This document shows positions 59,452 to 64,000 of a stretch of 64,000 nt of DNA, piece after piece. The notes under the pieces were generated by a model. The model saw nothing but the letters and a program-made list of their open reading frames with translations, had not been told where the DNA came from and did not search any database. How positions within the stretch are numbered: position 1 is the stretch's first letter; every line of letters begins with the position of its first letter. The stretch comes from Halorubrum sp. CBA1229. GTDB lineage: Archaea; Halobacteriota; Halobacteria; Halobacteriales; Haloferacaceae. The DNA lies in NCBI RefSeq assembly GCF_003721435.2, contig NZ_CP054585.1, forward strand, positions 1,054,001 to 1,118,000, written 5' to 3'. The translations under genes were made by a program, and so were the position numbers.

Positions 59452-60423
59452 CTAGGCCTCGGAGGGCGCCGCCGCCCGATCGCGGATGAGCTCGCGGATT
59501 TCCTCGGGGTCAGTGATGCCGGCGAGCTCCTCGCAGGAGACCAGGGCGGTGCCGTCGACCGACTCGCGCTTCTCGTCCTCCTCCGTGAAGTAGACGGAGC
59601 GCGTCCGGGCGACCTCGCCGATCGAGGACATGATCCGCGCGCGCTTCTCCGCGGCGGGGGTGAACGCCGAGTGGCCGGTGAGCACCCGGGTCTCGGCGCG
59701 CTGGTCGTCCTCGGAGACCGCCTTGAACGGCGCGCGGGCGGTCGGGTGGACCGTGAAGCCGGCGTTGGTAAGCACGTGGAGGACGTGCTCGTCGTCGGGG
59801 TCGGTCTCGGGCGCCGAGGGGGTCGGATCGGCGTCGCGCACCTCGTCCGCGCCGCCCAGCACGTCGACCGGGCTGGAGAACGGCTCGTCGAACAGGTCCT
59901 CGAGCTGGACCGCGACCTCGATGGAGGCGTTCATCCCGTCCTCGTACTTCGAGACGGTGCGCCGGGAGACGCCGAGCTCGGTCGCGAGCCGCCCGAGCGA
60001 CCAGCCGCGCTCCTCGCGCTCGTCGGCGAGGAGGTCGCCGTCGAGGCTGACGTAGAGCCCGCCGGGCGCCGCGTAGATGAGCGGCGGCATCCCCTCGACG
60101 AACAGGTCGTACCCCGTGTCGGGGTTGATCACCGGGACGCCGTGCCGGAAGTAGACCACGCCGGGCTTCAGCTCCTCGTCGCGGGTCCGGATTCCGATCA
60201 CCATCGGCGTCGCGTGCAGGTACTCGCCGAGCCGGCGCATCTCCGCGCCAGTCTCCGCGTCCAGCGCGTCGACGTTGCCGAGTATTTTCAAGAGGAGGAG
60301 GTCCTCGTCGCGCCGGGCCGCCACGTCGAAGCTCTTGGGCCGGACCGCACACCGGTCGCTGACGAGGAAGCCCGCGTCCTCGAGCATCGCGGTGACGTTT
60401 TCGATCAGCGCAGTCCGGGACAT
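59452..60423 (-). CDS. HTH-type transcriptional regulatory protein (MJ1164-like)
   Basis: A 323-residue protein from ATG 60423. The upstream extension of the open frame covers the promoter region. A helix-turn-helix of XRE type lies at about residues 130-165 ([20 protein letters not shown]). The N-terminal half has an alpha/beta nuclease-like feel ([38 protein letters not shown]), as seen in archaeal HTH proteins of the MJ1164 type annotated as putative regulators. The C-terminal part (about 210-323) includes [14 protein letters not shown]. The ligand is unknown. Confidence 0.85.
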   Translation of the reverse strand: MSRTALIENVTAMLEDAGFLVSDRCAVRPKSFDVAARRDEDLLLLKILGNVDALDAETGAEMRRLGEYLHATPMVIGIRTRDEELKPGVVYFRHGVPVINPDTGYDLFVEGMPPLIYAAPGGLYVSLDGDLLADEREERGWSLGRLATELGVSRRTVSKYEDGMNASIEVAVQLEDLFDEPFSSPVDVLGGADEVRDADPTPSAPETDPDDEHVLHVLTNAGFTVHPTARAPFKAVSEDDQRAETRVLTGHSAFTPAAEKRARIMSSIGEVARTRSVYFTEEDEKRESVDGTALVSCEELAGITDPEEIRELIRDRAAAPSEA

Positions 60424-60445
60424 ACCAGAAACAAGCAGTTCACCG

Positions 60446-60452
60446 TATATAT
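60446..60452 (-). promoter_or_regulatory. TATA-like box of the HTH regulator gene
   Basis: TATATAT on the plus strand reads ATATATA on the minus strand and ends about 23-29 bases before the ATG at 60423, the leaderless spacing. Confidence 0.5.
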
Positions 60453-60520
60453 GCGTTGTGTCACTTGTATTCGCGCGAAACCGCCGCCCGCTTGCGGTTT
60501 TCCCGACGAATCGGGCGGAG

Positions 60521-60552
60521 CGGTTAAATACCGAGTCCGAGTCCGAGTCGGA
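60521..60552. promoter_or_regulatory. Probable tiaS promoter and short repeat
   Basis: GGTTAAATACC (60521-60531) is TATA-like but lies about 95 bases from the tiaS ATG, implying a leader of about 70 bases, long for this organism. Directly after it, GAGTCC is repeated (CGAGTCCGAGTCCGAGTCGG). Other promoter choices were not seen. Confidence 0.3.
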
Positions 60553-60623
60553 AGGGGCCGGTAGCCGCGATCGGCCCCACAGTCGGGCGAAACCGGTTTG
60601 TCCGGGAACGGGCAAGGGCGCGT

Positions 60624-62090
60624 ATGCCAATCGTCGCCGTCGACGACACCGACTCCCGCGAGCGGGGGATGTGCACGACGTACGTCGGCGCGCGGCTCGC
60701 CGAGCGGCTCGAATCGGCCGGCGGGCGGGTCCGCCGGCGGCTCCTCGTCCGACTGAACCCCGCCGTGAAGCACAAGACGCGGGGGAACGCCGCCGTCGCG
60801 GTCCACGTCTCCGGCGTCGACGCGGCGGCGGCGTTCGACCTCGCCGCGGAGGCCGTGCGCGAGTTTGCCGCCGAAGACGACCCGCGAACGTCTCCGGGCC
60901 TCGTCGTCGCCGACGTCGACGTCGCCGGGGACCCGTTCGCGCCGGGAGCGCTCCCCGCGTCCTCGGGCGACGGCGACGCGTCGGCGGCGCGGATCCCAGA
61001 CGACGTGGCCGACTTCGCTCGCCGCGCGCTCCGCCGTCGCCTCGACCTCGACGAGGCGCTGTCGCTCGCCGAGGCGCACGGCTACCGGCACGCCGCGTTC
61101 GGGACCGGCGGGGAGACGGCGGAGTCGGCCGTCGTCGGCCGCGGGAGGATCGGCGCGCTCGCGGCGGTCGGCGCGCCGGCCGCGTTCGACGACTGGACGG
61201 CGGAGCGGATCTCGTACCGCGAGCTGGATCGCTGCGGGACGCCTCGCGAGGTCGACGTCGAGAGCGTCTTCGCCGCGGCCGACGCGGGGTACCCGACAGT
61301 CTGGGACACCGTCGACCGGGAGACTGGCGCGGCGGTCTGCGTCCCCAACGCCCCCGGCCCGATCCTCCACGGGATCCGCGGCGACGACCCGGAGACGTGT
61401 CGGGACGTGGCCGAGGCCATCGAGAGCGAGCCCGTGGAACGCGCCGCGACGTTCCTCACGAACCAGGGCACCGACGCCCACCTCGCGCCCGGCCGGATCG
61501 GCGACCTCCGCGACGGCGCGGGGTACCGGGTCGCCGGCGCGGTCGCGAGCGAGCCGGAGACGAAACGGGGGGGCCACGTCCACGTCGAGGTCGCGGCGGG
61601 CGACGAGGGTGACGAGGGTGACAAGGGTGACGAGGGTGACGAGAAGGCCGAGGAGAACGGCGCGGCCCGCCTCCGCTGCGTCGCGTTCGCGCCGACCGGG
61701 CGGTTCCGCGACCGCGTGCGCGCCCTCCGACCCGGCGACCGGGTGACGCTGTGCGGCGAACACGAGGTCCGGGAGTCCGACGGCGGGGGCGAGAGGACGC
61801 AGGTACCGACGTCGACCCTCAAGCTCGAGAAGTTCGCCGTGCGCGACCTCGTGAGGACCGAGCCGGCCGTGCCAACCTGTCCGGACTGCGGGCGGTCGAT
61901 GTCGTCGGCGGGGAGCGATCAGGGGTACCGCTGCCGCGACTGCGGGACCGCCGCGCCCGGGAAGGTCGACCGCGAGGTCGACCGCGAGCTGGAGCCCGGC
62001 TGGTACGAGGTGCCCCCGAGCGCCCGCCGCCACGTGGCGAAGCCGCTCGTCAGGGGCGGGTTCGACGCGCCGGTCCACCCGGAGCGGTGA
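60624..62090 (+). CDS. tiaS: tRNA(Ile2) 2-agmatinylcytidine synthetase TiaS
   Basis: A 488-residue enzyme that modifies C34 of tRNA-Ile(CAU) with agmatine so that it reads AUA codons, essential in archaea. The N-terminus [20 protein letters not shown] is the catalytic TCKD-type domain start. The OB-fold portion lies at about residues 330-400, and a C-terminal zinc ribbon ([10 protein letters not shown]...YRCRDCG, about 418-440) is present. A 9-base repeat inserts [15 protein letters not shown] at about residues 327-341. The gene ends in a tandem repeat that duplicates its stop region. Confidence 0.92.
   Translation: MPIVAVDDTDSRERGMCTTYVGARLAERLESAGGRVRRRLLVRLNPAVKHKTRGNAAVAVHVSGVDAAAAFDLAAEAVREFAAEDDPRTSPGLVVADVDVAGDPFAPGALPASSGDGDASAARIPDDVADFARRALRRRLDLDEALSLAEAHGYRHAAFGTGGETAESAVVGRGRIGALAAVGAPAAFDDWTAERISYRELDRCGTPREVDVESVFAAADAGYPTVWDTVDRETGAAVCVPNAPGPILHGIRGDDPETCRDVAEAIESEPVERAATFLTNQGTDAHLAPGRIGDLRDGAGYRVAGAVASEPETKRGGHVHVEVAAGDEGDEGDKGDEGDEKAEENGAARLRCVAFAPTGRFRDRVRALRPGDRVTLCGEHEVRESDGGGERTQVPTSTLKLEKFAVRDLVRTEPAVPTCPDCGRSMSSAGSDQGYRCRDCGTAAPGKVDREVDRELEPGWYEVPPSARRHVAKPLVRGGFDAPVHPER
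61602..61645. repeat. 9-base coding repeat in tiaS
   Basis: GACGAGGGT is repeated about 4.7 times, with one GACAAGGGT variant, adding a GDE/GDK run to TiaS between its domains. It is in frame and probably lengthens a surface loop. Confidence 0.75.
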
Positions 62091-62128
62091 GTCCCGCCCG
62101 GGGCGGTGAGCCCCGCCCGCAGCGGTGA
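62084..62128. repeat. 19-base tandem repeat across the tiaS stop codon
   Basis: GCGGTGA recurs at 62084, 62103 and 62122 with similar GC-rich spacers (period 19). The first copy contains the tiaS stop codon, so the repeat looks like a duplication of the gene end. Confidence 0.7.
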
Positions 62129-62154
62129 AGTGGTCGGGGCGCGACCCGTCGGGC

Positions 62155-62541
62155 ATGTCCGGGATCGTCTTCTACGGGACGGAGAACCGAGGCGGCGTCG
62201 TCGACTTCTACCGCGAGGAGCTGCGCGCCGAGACGTGGCTCGAACAGCCGGACTGCACGATCCTCCGCTACGACAACTTCCTGTTCGGCTTCTGCGACCG
62301 CGACGAGACCGAGACGTGCGGGACGCTCACGTTCGTCTACCCCGACCGCGACGCGGTCGACGAGGTCCGCGAGCGCCTCGCCGAGGCGAGCGACCGCCGC
62401 GACGCCGCGAGCGCCCCGAGCGCGGTCGAGGACCCGCGCGAGAACGAGCGGTACGACATCTATCAGTGCTTCGCCGAGGACCCCGACGGACGGACCGTCG
62501 AGTGTCAGGCGTTCCTCGCCGACGACGTGCCGTCCGTTTAA
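62155..62541 (+). CDS. VOC/glyoxalase-like protein
   Basis: A 128-residue protein from ATG 62155, about 30 bases inside a longer open frame. The single-domain vicinal-oxygen-chelate pattern is visible: VVDFYREELRAETWLE at the start, LRYDNFLFGF, GTLTFVYPDRDAVDEV, and the closing FAEDPDGRTVECQAFL. Such proteins bind a metal for isomerase, dioxygenase or resistance roles, but the metal ligands are only partly conserved, so the activity is open. Confidence 0.82.
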   Translation: MSGIVFYGTENRGGVVDFYREELRAETWLEQPDCTILRYDNFLFGFCDRDETETCGTLTFVYPDRDAVDEVRERLAEASDRRDAASAPSAVEDPRENERYDIYQCFAEDPDGRTVECQAFLADDVPSV

Positions 62542-62575
62542 ATTGAGGGCGGACGGAGCGCGGCGCTTCCCGCGA

Positions 62576-62806
62576 TCACTCCTCGACGGTCCGCTCCTCG
62601 CGCCACTCGGCGGCGCGGTCGAGCGCGGCCTCGCGGTCGTCGAAGCGCTCGCGCTCGTAGGCCGACTCGTCGGCGGCCTGTTCCATCACGTCGAGGCGGA
62701 CGACGAACCGGCCGTCGGTGCGCTCGCGAACCCGGACCGTCGCGTAGCCGTCGGAGCGCTCCCACTCGGTGATCGTCCCATCCTCGCGTCCAAGTGACCA
62801 GCTCAT
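62576..62806 (-). CDS. Small haloarchaeal protein, unknown function
   Basis: A 76-residue acidic protein starting MSWSLGREDGTITEWERSDG. Strand-rich first half (YATVRVRERTDGRFVVRLDV) then a helical tail with Glu/Arg runs. It resembles uncharacterised haloarchaeal DUF proteins of this size (DUF7543-like), but I cannot confirm it. It converges with the VOC gene; the stop is 34 bases away. Confidence 0.65.
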   Translation of the reverse strand: MSWSLGREDGTITEWERSDGYATVRVRERTDGRFVVRLDVMEQAADESAYERERFDDREAALDRAAEWREERTVEE

Positions 62807-62897
62807 ACCTCACGGGGCGGGCGCGGCGGCTAAAACGGCCCGGTTCGACCGCGGAAGCCGGAACGGACTCGACGGGCCACTCCCCGTCGTCGACGAG

Positions 62898-63038
62898 TCA
62901 CTCCTCGTCGACCGGTCTCGTCACGTGCGAGCAGACCGGACAGACCGCGTAGCCGAGGGTGTCGTACGGGACTGACGCCGAGGGGGCGGTCACGTCGCAC
63001 TCCGGGCAGTCGAACGTGGACCCGTTATCGATGCTCAT
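62898..63038 (-). CDS. 46-residue zinc-ribbon protein
   Basis: A short minus-strand gene starting MSIDNGSTFDCPECDVTAPS. Two CxxC knuckles, CPEC (about residues 11-14) and CPVC (about 33-36), are spaced as in zinc ribbons. The tail ends VTRPVDEE before TGA. It is divergent from the M24 peptidase gene, with a 96-base gap. Codon style is host-like. Function unknown; such proteins often act in protein or nucleic-acid contacts. Confidence 0.75.
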   Translation of the reverse strand: MSIDNGSTFDCPECDVTAPSASVPYDTLGYAVCPVCSHVTRPVDEE

Positions 63039-63103
63039 GTCTCTCCGTAGCGCGGCGACCCATATGGTTACGCGGCGCTTGCCGCCCCGTCAACGACTCC
63101 TTA

Positions 63104-63110
63104 CTTATAA
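63104..63110 (+). promoter_or_regulatory. TATA-like box of the M24 peptidase gene
   Basis: CTTATAA ends 24 bases before the ATG at 63135, a good match for a leaderless promoter. Confidence 0.5.
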
Positions 63111-63134
63111 GCGACCGCCGGGCCGAGGTCGCCT

Positions 63135-64000
63135 ATGGCCGACGACATCCACGCGGACCGACGGCGGCGCGCCGCCGCGCGGCTCCGGGACGCGGGCGCC
63201 GACGGGCTGGTCTGTTTCCCGAGCCGGAACCTCCAGTACCTCACCGGCTTCGACGAGGAGCCCGGCGAGCGGCACTTCCTGCTCGCGGTGCCGGCGGCGG
63301 GCGGCGGAGCGGACCCGGCGACGCTCCTCGTCCCGTCGCTGTACGAGACGCAGGTGCGCGAGGAGACGACCGTCGCCGACGTCCGGACGTGGGCCGACGG
63401 CGAGGACCCGGTCGCGGCCGCTCGCGATCTGCTCGCCGACCTCGGGCTTCGGGACGGACGCCTCCTCGTCGACGACACGATGTGGGCGACGTTCACGCAG
63501 GACCTCCGGGCGGCGGCGCCGGACGCGACGTGGGGGCTCGCGAGCGAGGTCCTCGCCGACATGCGGGTCCGGAAGGACGACGCCGAGCTGGCGGCGCTGC
63601 GCGAGGCGGCCGCCGCCGCGGACGCGACCGTGCGCGACCTCCGCGACCTGGGCGCCGACGCGGTCGGGATGACCGAGCGCGAACTCGCCGACTGGATCGC
63701 CGACCGGCTTGCCGCGCACGGGGGGACCGGCGTCTCGTTCGAGACGATCGTGGCCGCTGGTCCGAACGGCGCGAAGCCGCACCACGGCCACGGGGACCGC
63801 GAGATCCGGGCGGGCGAGCCCGTCGTGCTCGACTTCGGGACGCGCGTCGACGGCTACCCCTCCGACCAGACGCGGACGCTCGTGTTCGACGGCGACCCTC
63901 CGGCGGAGTACGAGCGAGTCCACGAGGCGGTCCGGGAGGCGCAGGCCGCCGCGGTCGACGCCGTGGAGCCGGGCGTCACGGCCGCGGCGGTCGACAGGGC
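63135..64000 (+). CDS. M24-family Xaa-Pro peptidase (incomplete, runs off the window)
   Basis: At least 288 residues are visible from ATG 63135. The N-terminal creatinase-like domain (LVCFPSRNLQYLTGFDEEPG, about residues 25-44) and the start of the pita-bread metallopeptidase domain are clear. Metal ligands appear in PVVLDFGTRVDGYPSDQTRT (two Asp residues), and AKPHHGHGDREIRAGEP precedes them. The remaining His and Glu ligands lie beyond the window edge. It probably cleaves X-Pro bonds from peptides; creatinase is an alternative. Confidence 0.88.
   Translation, partial: MADDIHADRRRRAAARLRDAGADGLVCFPSRNLQYLTGFDEEPGERHFLLAVPAAGGGADPATLLVPSLYETQVREETTVADVRTWADGEDPVAAARDLLADLGLRDGRLLVDDTMWATFTQDLRAAAPDATWGLASEVLADMRVRKDDAELAALREAAAAADATVRDLRDLGADAVGMTERELADWIADRLAAHGGTGVSFETIVAAGPNGAKPHHGHGDREIRAGEPVVLDFGTRVDGYPSDQTRTLVFDGDPPAEYERVHEAVREAQAAAVDAVEPGVTAAAVDR

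Overview
The window is a chromosome segment of an extremely halophilic archaeon (class Halobacteria). The evidence is the high GC content with acidic, Asp/Glu-rich proteins, the A-type (V-type) ATP synthase operon, archaeal cobamide genes (CobY, CbiZ, CbiX with a DR2241 partner), TiaS, an F420-dependent NADP oxidoreductase, Tat/lipobox signals and many TATA-like boxes 22-30 bases upstream of start codons, as expected for leaderless mRNAs. The genus cannot be fixed by eye; Halorubrum or a close relative is my inference. No rRNA, tRNA, CRISPR array or complete insertion sequence was seen.

Layout. 0-4.5 kb: an AT-rich partial gene and a membrane-protein remnant at the left edge, an APC permease coupled to an RCK (TrkA) protein, a second RCK protein, a flavin-type and an NTF2-like protein. 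4.4-13.7 kb: a nine-gene cobamide cluster for late synthesis and salvage (cobT, cbiA, cbiB, cobS, cobY, cobD, cbiZ, cobA, cbiP), mostly with overlapping ends, behind a TATA box and a near-perfect palindrome. 13.7-19.9 kb: genes suggesting oxygen or redox response: a NarO/DmsR-type regulator with an exact C-Xn-C-X-C-X7-C pattern, a membrane protein with an internal duplication, a formate-dehydrogenase-like molybdoenzyme with Cys at the metal position, and a HemAT-type globin-coupled transducer. 19.9-22.5 kb: a tiny zinc-ribbon protein, npdG, a short polyprenyl synthase and a secreted protein with an Asp/Glu/Ser tail. 22.6-28.6 kb: a five-gene peptide-type ABC transporter. 28.7-31.6 kb: an HTH-phosphoribosyltransferase regulator and an AzgA-like purine permease whose promoters share a palindrome at matching distance from the TATA box.

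31.6-40.4 kb: housekeeping genes: glutaredoxin-like, DUF192, PAS histidine kinase, topA, the DR2241-cbiX pair and pheA. 40.6-42.9 kb: a fasciclin protein, a winged-helix/micro-ORF/membrane-protein module and a HEAT-like membrane protein. 43-48.6 kb: cysS, a 420-base gap holding a MITE-like low-complexity element bounded by inverted repeats, ilvA, a photolyase and small proteins. 48.6-57.7 kb: the full ATP synthase operon in the order H-I-K-E-C-F-A-B-D on the minus strand. 57.9-64 kb: a MinD-like ATPase with a long acidic linker and a bacterial-MinD-like membrane-targeting tail, an HTH regulator, tiaS, small proteins including a second unlisted-size zinc ribbon, and the start of an M24 peptidase.

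How the genes connect. The cobamide cluster and cbiX-DR2241 serve one pathway from two loci. The regulator, molybdoenzyme and HemAT plausibly respond to oxygen limitation. The ATP synthase operon and the MinD-like gene are divergent and share a short promoter region. The strongest leads for something undescribed are the MinD-like tail architecture, the NarO-type/molybdoenzyme/HemAT neighbourhood, the shared operator of the purine module and the winged-helix/micro-ORF/membrane-protein module.
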